A DNA stretch of 42,757 bases from Clostridia bacterium (GTDB lineage: Bacteria; Bacillota; Clostridia; TANB77; CAG-465): NCBI GenBank assembly GCA_017534305.1, contig JAFWCU010000038.1, positions 1 through 42,757 of the forward strand, in the 5' to 3' direction. Position numbers and translations under genes: made by a program. The stretch's first letter is position 1. Every line of letters starts with the position of its first letter. Under the pieces are notes generated by a model. The model was not told the DNA's origin. It worked only from the letters and a program-made list of their open reading frames with translations, and searched no databases. Below are positions 17,128 through 25,261 of this stretch, piece by piece.

Positions 17128-17922
17128 TCACATTGCATTATTAATACTTTTAGATATTATTTCAGACATAGTAAACAATGTATCGTCCACATCTTTTGGA
17201 GTAACAATATAATTATCTATTTTCTCATCTAAAATACCAGAAATATCCAAAACCATAGGGACACCTATAGATATAATTTGTGCACCAGTACTATCTTTAG
17301 ATATTTTTCTATTTGCATTTGTAATACCAGATCCTGGAGATATTCCTGTATTACTAAGTTGAATAGAATTTCCAACTCTATGAATACTATTAGTTATTAA
17401 ACTATCAATAACAATAATAACATTAGGATTAACAATCTTTGACACTGCCTCAACTATCTCAGTAGAACCAATCCCTGTATTCCCCATTACACCAGGGCAA
17501 AAAGCGCTAACTTCACGAATGTTATCTAAATCTAAATCTTTAGATAATTTCATAATATGTCTAGTAACTTCAATATTTTTTATTACCCGACTTCCTAAAG
17601 CATCTGGAGTTATATATATATTGCCAAGTCCCACAACCATAACACTTTCCTTTTCATTTACAAAAGAGTTTAGTTCATTTGTTAAACTTTCACATATCTT
17701 ATCTATATTATCCACATAATTCACATCATTAATCTCATAAGTAATATATGTTCCAATTTCTTTATCTATTGATTTAGCTCCATTATCATTTAAAACATCT
17801 ACTTTTACTACGCTAAAATCTTCATAGTCTTTCTTTTCAACTTTTATCCCATCTACATCTGTTAAATTATGAACTTTTTTATACTCATCTACTCTTTCAT
17901 CTGCCATATCTGTATTAAACAT
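17128..17922 (-). CDS. gpr: Germination protease GPR
   Basis: This is the A25-family aspartic-type protease that degrades small acid-soluble spore proteins during germination. Conserved blocks are GLGNIYITPDALG (catalytic-site Asp near 106), CPGVMGNTGI, VIVIDSL (second Asp near 172) and SNTGISPGSGI. At 264 aa it is about 100 residues shorter than B. subtilis GPR. The segment before the C-terminal VTPKDVD is missing, and the sequence before the RTDLA-like site is cut to MFNTD. The activating propeptide is therefore almost absent. No sigma-A promoter is seen. The ribosome site GGAGGTG lies inside the terminator-like hairpin behind holA. Confidence 0.92.
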   Translation of the reverse strand: MFNTDMADERVDEYKKVHNLTDVDGIKVEKKDYEDFSVVKVDVLNDNGAKSIDKEIGTYITYEINDVNYVDNIDKICESLTNELNSFVNEKESVMVVGLGNIYITPDALGSRVIKNIEVTRHIMKLSKDLDLDNIREVSAFCPGVMGNTGIGSTEIVEAVSKIVNPNVIIVIDSLITNSIHRVGNSIQLSNTGISPGSGITNANRKISKDSTGAQIISIGVPMVLDISGILDEKIDNYIVTPKDVDDTLFTMSEIISKSINNAM

Positions 17923-17929
17923 AATAAAA

Positions 17930-17962
17930 ACACCTCCACTAGTATTTTTCCAGTAGAAGTGT
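17930..17962 (-). terminator. holA terminator that buries the gpr ribosome site
   Basis: A 13-bp stem (three G-U pairs) with a 7-nt loop is followed by TTTTT and then ATTATG, the gpr start. The second arm contains GGAGGTG, the gpr Shine-Dalgarno. A possible sigma-G -10 (AATACTA) spans the loop, and GAATA lies 20 bp upstream, 2 bp longer than usual. Confidence 0.7.
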
Positions 17963-17974
17963 CAATTATTCATA

Positions 17975-18883
17975 TTATAACATACAAATTATCTTTTTTA
18001 ATCCAATTTCAAAATCCATATCTCCATTTTTAGTTTTTTGATCATAATCATCAAAAGCAAATATAATATTTTTTAGTTGTTTTTCTGTATACTTATCTGC
18101 ACACGCAGCTAGTTTTTTGGCAACAAAAGGATGAATTTCAAGTTCTTGTGCATAATTTGTATTACCACTTTGTTTTAATGCTTTAATCATATAAAGTTGT
18201 TTAAACTGTTTATATAACATTATATATATTTTAACAATAGGTTCTTTTTGTTTTAGTAAAGAGTCTAATTCTCTAATTGCAACATCTTTCTTCTTGTTAA
18301 TTATATCATCTAAAACATCAAATATTTTAGCATTTAATGTTTTTGAACAAACTACATCAATAACTTCTTTTGTTACTATTCCACCTTGTTCAACATATAT
18401 AACTAATTTTTGAAGTTCGTTAATAATATTTTGTTTATCTAGTCCACAAACATTTTGCATATATGTAGCATCCTCAAAAGAAATTGCAACATTATACTTT
18501 CTAAGTAAATCTATGATAAATTGAACCATTTGATTTTCATCATAATGCTTAAATTCGATGCATTCAGCTATTTTTGCAATTGTTTTATACTCACTAGTTC
18601 TTTTATCCACACTATCTTCAACAATAACCACTTTAACATCTTCATCTATATCATTAAGCAAAGAAACATTAAATTTAAGTTTTGTATCTTTAATTACAAC
18701 TAGTTTTTCGCTTCCAAAAAATGTAACTCCCTGAAGAATACTTTCAAGTTCATCTACATTGTCTAAATTAATATAAAACAAATTAACTCCTACTTCTAAA
18801 GAAGAAAACTCTTTTTTTATTTTTTCAACTTTTGAATTTAAATCATATTTTTCTTCTCCATATAATAAGTAAATATTTGACAT
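17975..18883 (-). CDS. holA: DNA polymerase III delta subunit
   Basis: This clamp-loader subunit (302 aa) opens the beta clamp. It has the delta-type start MSNIYLLYGEEKYDLNSKVEKI and an N-terminal RecD-like ATPase fold without a Walker motif. The helical C-terminus, including LYKQFKQLYMIKALKQSG and HPFVAKKL, matches the family pattern. It lies 16 bp downstream of the trmFO reading frame, so the two are probably co-transcribed from the trmFO promoter. Confidence 0.9.
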   Translation of the reverse strand: MSNIYLLYGEEKYDLNSKVEKIKKEFSSLEVGVNLFYINLDNVDELESILQGVTFFGSEKLVVIKDTKLKFNVSLLNDIDEDVKVVIVEDSVDKRTSEYKTIAKIAECIEFKHYDENQMVQFIIDLLRKYNVAISFEDATYMQNVCGLDKQNIINELQKLVIYVEQGGIVTKEVIDVVCSKTLNAKIFDVLDDIINKKKDVAIRELDSLLKQKEPIVKIYIMLYKQFKQLYMIKALKQSGNTNYAQELEIHPFVAKKLAACADKYTEKQLKNIIFAFDDYDQKTKNGDMDFEIGLKKIICML

Positions 18884-18899
18884 TTCTATCTACCCCTTA

Positions 18900-20261
18900 T
18901 TAAAAATTTTGTGCTTTAAATCTTTCTATACTTTCAAGAGAAATCTCTGCAAGTTTTCCGTATTTTTCCTTCTTATCTCTAATCTTTTTATCTAATGGTT
19001 TTAATATTCCAAAGTTTGCATTCATTGGTTGAAAATTATCATTTTCAGTAGAAATATATTTTGCCAAACTACCAAGCATTGTATCTTCTGGAAAAGTAAT
19101 ATCATTTCCTTTAAATTTAGCAATTATACTTAAAGCAACCATAAGACCAGATGCTGCAGATTCAACGTAGCCTTCAACACCAGATATTTGTCCAGCAAAA
19201 TAAATATCATTATTATTCTTTAATGCAAAGTTCTTATCTAATAGTTTACCACCATTTATATATGAATTTCTATGCATTACGCCATATCTTTCAAATGTAG
19301 CATTTTGAAGACCAGGAATCATTTGAAATACTCTCTTTTGTTCACCAAACTTTAAATTAGTTTGAAAACCAACAAGATTAAATAGTTCTCATTCTTTATT
19401 TTCCATTCTAAGTTGAACATTAGCATATGGGCGTCTTGCAGTTCTAGGATCTGTAAAGCCAACAGGTTTTAGTGGTCCAAATCTAATAGTATCTTTTCCA
19501 CGTTTTGCCATTACTTCTATTGGCATACAGCCCTCAAATATTTCTCTTTTTTCAAAATCATGAAGAGTAACTACTTCTGCATTTATAAGCTCTTCAATAA
19601 AAGCATCGTATTCTTCTTTATTCATCGGAAGATTCAAATAGTCTGCCTCTTTAATGTCTGCTATCCTTTTTCTCCAATCTTCTTCACTTTCTTCTCTACC
19701 ACGTTCTTGAGTATATCTATCTCCCCAGTAGGCAATAGACATATCTATTGAATCTCTTGACACAATTGGAGCTGCAGCATCATAAAAATATAAGCTATCT
19801 TGACCTAGTATATTTTGAAGTGAAGTCATAAGTTTTTCATCTGTTAAAGGCCCTGTAGCAATTACTTTAATTCCTTCTATATTGTCTATGCTTTCTACTT
19901 TATCATAAATAATTTCTATGTTATTATTACTTTTAATTTTTTTAGTTATATAATTTGAAAATATATCTCTATCTACAGCAAGTGCTTGTCCTGCAGGAAC
20001 TTTTGCATTGTATGCTGCTTCAATAAACAAACTACCAAAAACGCTCATTTCTTTTTTTAGTAATCCGCAAGCATTAGTTAAAAGTTCAGATTTAAGTGAA
20101 TTTGAACATACAAGTTCTGCAAAATCATTAGACTTATGTGCCTCACTTTTATATTGTGGTTTCATTTCATAAAGTCTAACTTTAAAACCATTATTTGCTA
20201 AAATATATGCGCACTCACATCCAGCAAGTCCAGCACCTATTATATTAACTTTCTTTTCCAT
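18900..20261 (-). pseudogene. trmFO: trmFO, interrupted by one in-frame TGA
   Basis: This gene should encode the folate- and FAD-dependent tRNA uracil-54 C5-methyltransferase. The FAD loop reads NIIGAGLAGCECAY at the start. LVCSNSLKSE and PLKPVGFTDPRT are family blocks. After VQLRMENKE comes TGA (19389-19391). The same frame then continues with ELFNLVGFQTNLKFGEQKRV and MIPGLQNATFERYGVMHRN, exactly as in intact TrmFO. Without the stop it would be about 453 residues. The TGA falls where relatives usually have Gly (GGA to TGA is one change). Possible explanations are a sequencing error, a fresh mutation or recoding. The preferred start is the second ATG, which has GGAGA upstream. Confidence 0.88.
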
Positions 20262-20281
20262 TTTATTCTCCATTCACGACT

Positions 20282-20310
20282 ATTATATTATACAAACCTC
20301 TATTTTTCAA
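20282..20310 (-). promoter_or_regulatory. Promoter of trmFO-holA
   Basis: TTGAAA (20305-20310), 17-bp spacer, TATAAT (20282-20287). A second overlapping TATAAT lies at 20287-20292. Confidence 0.7.
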
Positions 20311-20331
20311 GAAAAATGAGTCATAAAAAAA

Positions 20332-20354
20332 TGCAGAAGAACATTTCTCCTACA
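20332..20354 (-). terminator. Terminator of the 188-aa membrane protein gene
   Basis: A 10-bp stem (two G-U pairs) with a 3-nt loop, then seven T on the minus strand. Confidence 0.75.
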
Positions 20355-20355
20355 T

Positions 20356-20922
20356 TTATTCTTTTTCTTTTTTCGTATATTGCTCATATTTTAAAAACAT
20401 ATTGTTTCCAAGCATATACGCTTTTTTTACTGCTTTACATTTTCTCTTTTCTGAAAATATAAATATCCATAATGCACTTAAATTTATAATAGAGGATATA
20501 AGATGATTAATGTTAAATAGTAGTATTGGTGTAATAATATAAATAAATGATAGTATTAATGCATAGTTTCTTTTAAACTTAAACCATCTGTCTATATAAT
20601 CATCCCATTTAATACTCTGCATTTTATAAATATCAATTTCTACACCTACACCTTTATTTTTAAGAAAGGTATAATAGTATCTTTTGTTATGCAAATACTG
20701 ATCAAAAATTTTTGAATAATTGCACCTTAGTCTTATAGTAGATAAAAAATACATAAACAATGCAAAATTATACGTCACATACATATCTCTTGAAATAAGA
20801 CCGCTAACAGCAGCAATTAATGGTATTATAATTTCTATCCTGTTTTGAATACTATTAATAGTTCTTTTATCTTTTTCAAAATCAAAATTATAGCACTCTA
20901 ATTCTTTTTCGTACACATCCAT
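20356..20922 (-). CDS. Membrane protein, unknown
   Basis: This 188-aa protein has two pairs of hydrophobic segments (about 31-45 and 50-65, then 118-137 and 142-157). A charged, Tyr-rich cytoplasmic loop lies between the pairs, with a basic C-terminal tail. The layout of an N-terminal helix, TM hairpin and helix recalls small SLATT/2TM-type proteins, but I see no diagnostic motif and do not assign it. It is a self-contained unit with a full-consensus promoter and a terminator. Confidence 0.55.
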   Translation of the reverse strand: MDVYEKELECYNFDFEKDKRTINSIQNRIEIIIPLIAAVSGLISRDMYVTYNFALFMYFLSTIRLRCNYSKIFDQYLHNKRYYYTFLKNKGVGVEIDIYKMQSIKWDDYIDRWFKFKRNYALILSFIYIITPILLFNINHLISSIINLSALWIFIFSEKRKCKAVKKAYMLGNNMFLKYEQYTKKEKE

Positions 20923-20974
20923 AAATTTCCTCCTTATATTAATAATTTAGTAAAATATATAAAAATACGAAAAG

Positions 20975-21003
20975 ATTATAGCACCATTCCTATTTTATGT
21001 CAA
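20975..21003 (-). promoter_or_regulatory. Promoter of the 188-aa membrane protein gene
   Basis: TTGACA (20998-21003), 17-bp spacer, TATAAT (20975-20980), full consensus. Confidence 0.85.
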
Positions 21004-21018
21004 TTAAGTGCATAAAAA

Positions 21019-21042
21019 AAGAAGTAGAAAATTCTACTTCTT
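21019..21042 (-). terminator. topA terminator overlapping its stop codon
   Basis: An 11-bp stem AAGAAGTAGAA/TTCTACTTCTT with a 2-nt gap, then a T run. The topA TAG is inside the first arm as transcribed. Confidence 0.75.
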
Positions 21043-23004
21043 AGCTTTTGGTTTCGACCATGAAATATAGTGACATTTGCTATCATCTGTGTTTGTATTA
21101 TTTTCACAAACATAAAAAGGTCTTCTTGTTTTAGTATATTTAATTATTACCTTTCCACCACAATCTGGGCAAGGTGCATCAATAGATTCGTTATATGGTT
21201 TAATGTTTGAACACTCTGGAAATCCAGGGCAAGCTAAAAACTTACCAAATTTTCCATGTTTAATAACCATAGTTCTTCCACACTTTTCACATACAACATC
21301 AGATTCTTGTTCAGGTACTTTAACTTTTTCTATCTTATCTTGAACTTCATTTAAATTAGTAATAAATGGTCCATAGAAATCTTTAAGCATTTGAACATAA
21401 TCTATTTTGTTTTCTGCTACTTCATCTAGTTTATGCTCCATATCTGCAGTAAACTTAACATCTACTATATCTTTAAAGTTTTCTTCAAGAAGCTTATTTA
21501 CTACCATACCTAAATCTGTAGGTACTAAATATTTACCTTCTTTTTCTATATATAATCTATCTTCAATAGTTGAAATTGTTGGAGCATATGTACTTGGTCT
21601 TCCAACTCCATTTTCTTCCATTGCTTTAACAAGGCTAGCTTCAGTGTATCTTGCAGGTGGTTCAGTAGTCTTTTTATCTGCTTTAAGCTCTTTTTGCTTT
21701 AAGATATCCCCTACATTAATTTCAGGTAAAACATTTTCTTCAGCGTCTTCTTCATCATCTTCTGCATCTTTTCTTTTTCTTTTTTCGTCTTTACCTTCAA
21801 TGTATAGTTTCATGAAACCATCAAACTTAATTGTACTTCCATTAATATAGAAAACATAATCTTCAACTTCTACTTTAATTCTAGTTGTATCATATACTGC
21901 TACACTCATTTGTGAAGCTAAAAATCTATTTAATATTAATGTGTATAGTTTTAAATCATCGCCACTTAATTCAACTTCTTCATCTAAATGTGTAGGACGA
22001 ATAGCTTCGTGAGCATCTTGAGCAGTATCGCTCGTTTTAAATTCTCTATCTAAATAATAGTTTTTTCCAAAAGTATCAGTTATATATTTTTTTGCCATAT
22101 TTTTAGCATCTTCAGAAAGTCTTGTTGAATCTGTTCTCATATATGTTATAAATCCATGCTCATATAATCTTTGAGCAACCATCATTGTCTTTTTAACACC
22201 AAATCCTAACTTTCTAGAAGCTTCTTGTTGAAGTGAAGATGTAGTAAATGGAGCAGGAGGATTTTTTCTTCTCTCGCTCTTTTTAACATCTGTAACTTCA
22301 TATGTTTTATTATCTATTTTTTTAATAATACTATTTACAGTTTTTTCATCTTTAAGTTCTATCTTACCATTTTTATCTCCATAGAACTTTGCTGTAACTA
22401 CATCTGTACCTTTAGCAAGTTTTGCATACATTACAAAATAATCTTCTGGCACAAACGCTTGTATTTCACGTTCTTTATCTATAATTATCTTAAGTGCAAC
22501 AGATTGAACTCTTCCTGCACTTGTTCCTTTTTTTACTTTTTTCCATAATAATGGAGAAAGTTTATATCCAACAATTCTATCTAGAATTCTTCTTGCTTGT
22601 TGGGCATCAACAAGAGATTGATTAACAACTCTTGGAGATTCTACTGCTTTTTTTACTGCATTTTTAGTAATCTCATTAAACTCTATTCTACATTTGTTAT
22701 TATCTTTAATTTTCAAAAGATTTTTTAAATGCCAAGCTATCGCTTCTCCCTCACGATCAGGGTCGGTTGCAAGATAAATTATTTCTTTATCTTTTGCTTG
22801 TTCTTTAATATCTTTAATTAATTTAGCCTTATCTGGCATAGTTTTATATTCTGGTTTAAAATCATTATCCACATCTACTGCAAGTTTATTTGCAGGAAGG
22901 TCTACTATATGACCTTGTGATGCTATTACCTCATAATCTCCACCTAAATACTTTTTAATTGTTTTAGCTTTTGATGGTGATTCAACTATAACTAACTTTC
23001 CCAT
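21034..23004 (-). CDS. topA: DNA topoisomerase I
   Basis: This type IA topoisomerase relaxes negative supercoils. The N-terminal Toprim domain has VIVESPSKAKTI and ATDPDREGEAIAWHL. The catalytic Tyr is in GFITYMRTDSTR (near 288). The C-terminus carries two zinc ribbons (about 575-650: CEKCGRTM... and CPDCGGK...). A charged insertion (about 400-425, KDEKRKRKDAEDDEEDAEEN) is unusual. It is 656 aa, close to Firmicute TopA. The promoter overlaps the end of spoIIP, and a terminator overlaps its own stop. Confidence 0.96.
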   Translation of the reverse strand: MGKLVIVESPSKAKTIKKYLGGDYEVIASQGHIVDLPANKLAVDVDNDFKPEYKTMPDKAKLIKDIKEQAKDKEIIYLATDPDREGEAIAWHLKNLLKIKDNNKCRIEFNEITKNAVKKAVESPRVVNQSLVDAQQARRILDRIVGYKLSPLLWKKVKKGTSAGRVQSVALKIIIDKEREIQAFVPEDYFVMYAKLAKGTDVVTAKFYGDKNGKIELKDEKTVNSIIKKIDNKTYEVTDVKKSERRKNPPAPFTTSSLQQEASRKLGFGVKKTMMVAQRLYEHGFITYMRTDSTRLSEDAKNMAKKYITDTFGKNYYLDREFKTSDTAQDAHEAIRPTHLDEEVELSGDDLKLYTLILNRFLASQMSVAVYDTTRIKVEVEDYVFYINGSTIKFDGFMKLYIEGKDEKRKRKDAEDDEEDAEENVLPEINVGDILKQKELKADKKTTEPPARYTEASLVKAMEENGVGRPSTYAPTISTIEDRLYIEKEGKYLVPTDLGMVVNKLLEENFKDIVDVKFTADMEHKLDEVAENKIDYVQMLKDFYGPFITNLNEVQDKIEKVKVPEQESDVVCEKCGRTMVIKHGKFGKFLACPGFPECSNIKPYNESIDAPCPDCGGKVIIKYTKTRRPFYVCENNTNTDDSKCHYISWSKPKAKK

Positions 23005-23033
23005 TTTATCCTAACCTTTCGTATCGATTTTAG

Positions 23034-23063
23034 ATTATATCACAAAGAACAAAATCATTTCAA
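23034..23063 (-). promoter_or_regulatory. topA promoter
   Basis: TTGAAA (23058-23063), 18-bp spacer, TATAAT (23034-23039). The -35 box overlaps the spoIIP stop codon. Confidence 0.75.
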
Positions 23064-24163
23064 TGATTATATATAATATTTAGCAAATTTGACAAACATC
23101 TTGTTGATAGCTTTGCCTCCTCTATTGTGTTTCCCGTAGCTCCTACTTCAATTAAAAAAGAATTTGCCATTAAATCTTGGTTATATACACTATCTCTAAT
23201 AATCATTGGTCTAAATAGTCCTGGATATATTTTATTTGCAAGCATTTGTATTTCAAAAGCAAGTTTTAAATTTCTTTCATAATAAATATTTGGTTCATCT
23301 TCATAACCAATCCCCATAACTAGCATTACGCATGCAACATTATACCCCATGATGTCAAGTTTTGGTGCAAAAGATAAATCTTCAATTGCATCTCTATGCA
23401 CATCTATTGCGACTTTAACATTAGGATTTTCCTCAATTATACTTGCAAGCGTTATACGTGAATTAGTATATGCACTATTGTATTCTCCATAGTCATGAGG
23501 ATTCAAAGAACAAACTGTATTTATATTTTTTATATTAAGATTTCTAGCAAAACACGAAGCAACAGACAGCATATTATATCTTCCATCTAATGTTCTTGCT
23601 GGTGCACTATATTCTGGACAATTTGAATAAGACTCAGATGTGTGAGTAGTATACATTGTAACTTCATCATCTTCTTCAAATAATATATCATCCATAGCAA
23701 GTATTTTTGCAAAATCTATATTTCTATTACTAGAATAATTAATAACTTCAACCCCACAAACATTTAGTTTCTGGTAATTTTTTGTTTCACTAATGACATT
23801 ACAAAAATAGTTATCCACATTATTAAACACTAATACATTTTTCTCATAATTATTTGCTACACTATCCATTGCAAGTTCTTCTTGAGTCGAAGAATAATCT
23901 ATAGTTTCACTTTGTGCCTTTTCCTCTACTTTATTATATCTATAACTTGTTTTACTAAGAAGCAAATTGTTACTTAAAATTGCCTCTTTAATTATATTGT
24001 TATCCACATTATCTACCAGATTAGTTGCAAAGACTATAGTGTTACATCTAACAGTAATAACTGTACAAATAATAATAGAAAGTAAATAGTTTCCACTTTG
24101 TTTTAATATTATCTTTTTTCTTTTTCTTTTGTGTTTATTAAAAAAAGCAAATGTAAATTTCAT
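23060..24163 (-). CDS. spoIIP: Stage II sporulation protein P (SpoIIP)
   Basis: This peptidoglycan amidase/endopeptidase works with SpoIID and SpoIIM to drive forespore engulfment. It has 367 aa with one N-terminal membrane segment (about 28-48). A poorly conserved linker precedes the catalytic domain from about 125. Zinc and catalytic residues are in YTTHTSESY (near 171), DVHRDA (near 253) and FLIEVGATGNTIEEA near the C-terminus, all as in SpoIIP. It ends in TGA, which shows that UGA works as a stop here. AGGAG precedes the ATG. No sigma-A promoter is seen, but a sigma-E-like -10 is present upstream. Confidence 0.93.
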   Translation of the reverse strand: MKFTFAFFNKHKRKRKKIILKQSGNYLLSIIICTVITVRCNTIVFATNLVDNVDNNIIKEAILSNNLLLSKTSYRYNKVEEKAQSETIDYSSTQEELAMDSVANNYEKNVLVFNNVDNYFCNVISETKNYQKLNVCGVEVINYSSNRNIDFAKILAMDDILFEEDDEVTMYTTHTSESYSNCPEYSAPARTLDGRYNMLSVASCFARNLNIKNINTVCSLNPHDYGEYNSAYTNSRITLASIIEENPNVKVAIDVHRDAIEDLSFAPKLDIMGYNVACVMLVMGIGYEDEPNIYYERNLKLAFEIQMLANKIYPGLFRPMIIRDSVYNQDLMANSFLIEVGATGNTIEEAKLSTRCLSNLLNIIYNH

Positions 24164-24179
24164 ATTTTTCTCCTATTTA

Positions 24180-24209
24180 ATTGTATTACATTTGCATTAA
24201 TATAATGCA
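24180..24209 (-). promoter_or_regulatory. Possible sigma-E promoter and palindrome before spoIIP
   Basis: AATACAAT (24180-24187) matches the sigma-E -10 (CATACAMT) in 7 of 8 bases. Just upstream is a perfect 7-bp inverted repeat TGCATTA-ATA-TAATGCA (24193-24209). It includes a TTATATT at slightly short spacing for a sigma-E -35. Confidence 0.35.
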
Positions 24210-24214
24210 CAAAA

Positions 24215-24240
24215 AATATCCAGGATAATTCCTGGATATT
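24215..24240 (-). terminator. Terminator of the DivIVA-domain gene
   Basis: An 11-bp stem AATATCCAGGA/TCCTGGATATT with a 4-nt loop, then six T on the minus strand. Confidence 0.85.
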
Positions 24241-24249
24241 GTAATTGCA

Positions 24250-24669
24250 TTATTCTAATAAATCATTAATCTCTTGGCTATATTTATCTAATAATCCAAC
24301 AGTTTTTTCTTTAAGATCAATGACTTCTCTTTTCATATCTAAAAGTTTTTCTTTTTCCATTTCAATTAGGTGTTCAATTCTATCTTTTTCTTGAATTGCT
24401 TCACTTCTAGAATCTTCAATTATTTTCTTTGCTTGATCTTCTGCAGTTATTAGTGCACTAGCAACTTTCTCTTGTTTAGAAATATAATCTGTTTCATATT
24501 TTTCTAATTTTCTTTTTACTAATGACAATTCATTAGCTATTCTATTATTATCTGAACGTTCAGCTTGTAATTTGCTTTCGTATTCAGCTTTCATTGCTTT
24601 AACGTATTCTTCTACTTGTTTTTTATCATAGCCAAACATCTCTGTTGCGAACTTCTTCTCATTTTCCAT
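24250..24669 (-). CDS. DivIVA-domain coiled-coil protein
   Basis: This is a 139-aa helical protein. Residues 4-25 (EKKFATEMFGYDKKQVEEYVKA) resemble the DivIVA/GpsB/SepIVA N-terminal membrane-curvature or lipid-binding domain (FxxxxFGYDxxEVDxFL). The remaining residues form a long coiled coil. A role in septum, pole or envelope organisation is likely for the family, but which member it represents cannot be told. It has its own promoter and terminator. Confidence 0.75.
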   Translation of the reverse strand: MENEKKFATEMFGYDKKQVEEYVKAMKAEYESKLQAERSDNNRIANELSLVKRKLEKYETDYISKQEKVASALITAEDQAKKIIEDSRSEAIQEKDRIEHLIEMEKEKLLDMKREVIDLKEKTVGLLDKYSQEINDLLE

Positions 24670-24702
24670 ATTACTACCCCCAAAGCTACAATTTATGAAT
24701 TC

Positions 24703-24731
24703 ATTATATCAAAAAAATTTTATCTTTTCAA
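24703..24731 (-). promoter_or_regulatory. Promoter of the DivIVA-domain gene
   Basis: TTGAAA (24726-24731), 17-bp spacer, TATAAT (24703-24708). Confidence 0.75.
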
Positions 24732-24796
24732 TATTTTTTTACAAATTCAAATCATAAATATGTAAATTTTACTAATAATATTTATGGTGATTATCA

Positions 24797-25252
24797 ATGA
24801 ATTCAAATTTAAACATTACAAATAGCGAATATGACCAAATGATATCTAAAAATGCCAAAAAAAGTCCTATTGCCAAAAACATTTTTTTTGCATTTGTAAT
24901 AGGTGGATTAATCTGTACATTAGGTCAATTAATATTTAATATTTCATTAAAATATGTAAATAAAGATACTGCATCTACTATTACAAGTATATCATTAATA
25001 TTTTTAAGTGCTTTTTTAACAGCAATTAATCTATATTCAAGACTAGGTAAAATTGCAGGCGCTGGTTCAACTATACCAATAACAGGATTTGCAAATAGTA
25101 TAGTAGCTCCTGCTATAGAATTTAAAAGTGAAGGTTTTGTTCTAGGTCTTGGAAGTAATATGTTCAAAGTTGCTGGTCCCGTTTTAGTATATGGTATAAC
25201 AAGTTCTATAATACTTGGTTTAATATACTATTTTTTCAAATTTATTCTTTAG
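24797..25252 (+). CDS. spoVAC: Stage V sporulation protein AC (SpoVAC)
   Basis: This 151-aa inner spore-membrane protein of the dipicolinic acid channel, where SpoVAC acts as a mechanosensitive pore, has about four membrane segments. Family blocks are FVIGGLICTLGQ, GKIAGAGSTIPITGFANS and EGFVLGLGSNMFKVAGPVLVYG. It is the first gene of a spoVAC-AD-AE operon, with GGTGAT 5 nt before ATG. No sigma-A promoter is visible upstream, and I could not define a convincing sigma-G site. Confidence 0.95.
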   Translation: MNSNLNITNSEYDQMISKNAKKSPIAKNIFFAFVIGGLICTLGQLIFNISLKYVNKDTASTITSISLIFLSAFLTAINLYSRLGKIAGAGSTIPITGFANSIVAPAIEFKSEGFVLGLGSNMFKVAGPVLVYGITSSIILGLIYYFFKFIL

Positions 25253-25261
25253 GAGGTTGCT

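Noticed and set aside
18900..19322. A separate 140-aa gene starting MIPGLQNATFERYG
   Set aside because: The frame continues unbroken upstream to the TGA with TrmFO sequence, and this Met has no ribosome site. It is the C-terminal part of trmFO.
19389..19391. Alternative genetic code (UGA as Gly or Trp) or selenocysteine
   Set aside because: At least three other genes end in TGA, Trp is encoded by TGG throughout, TrmFO has no Sec site here, and only one such codon was seen.
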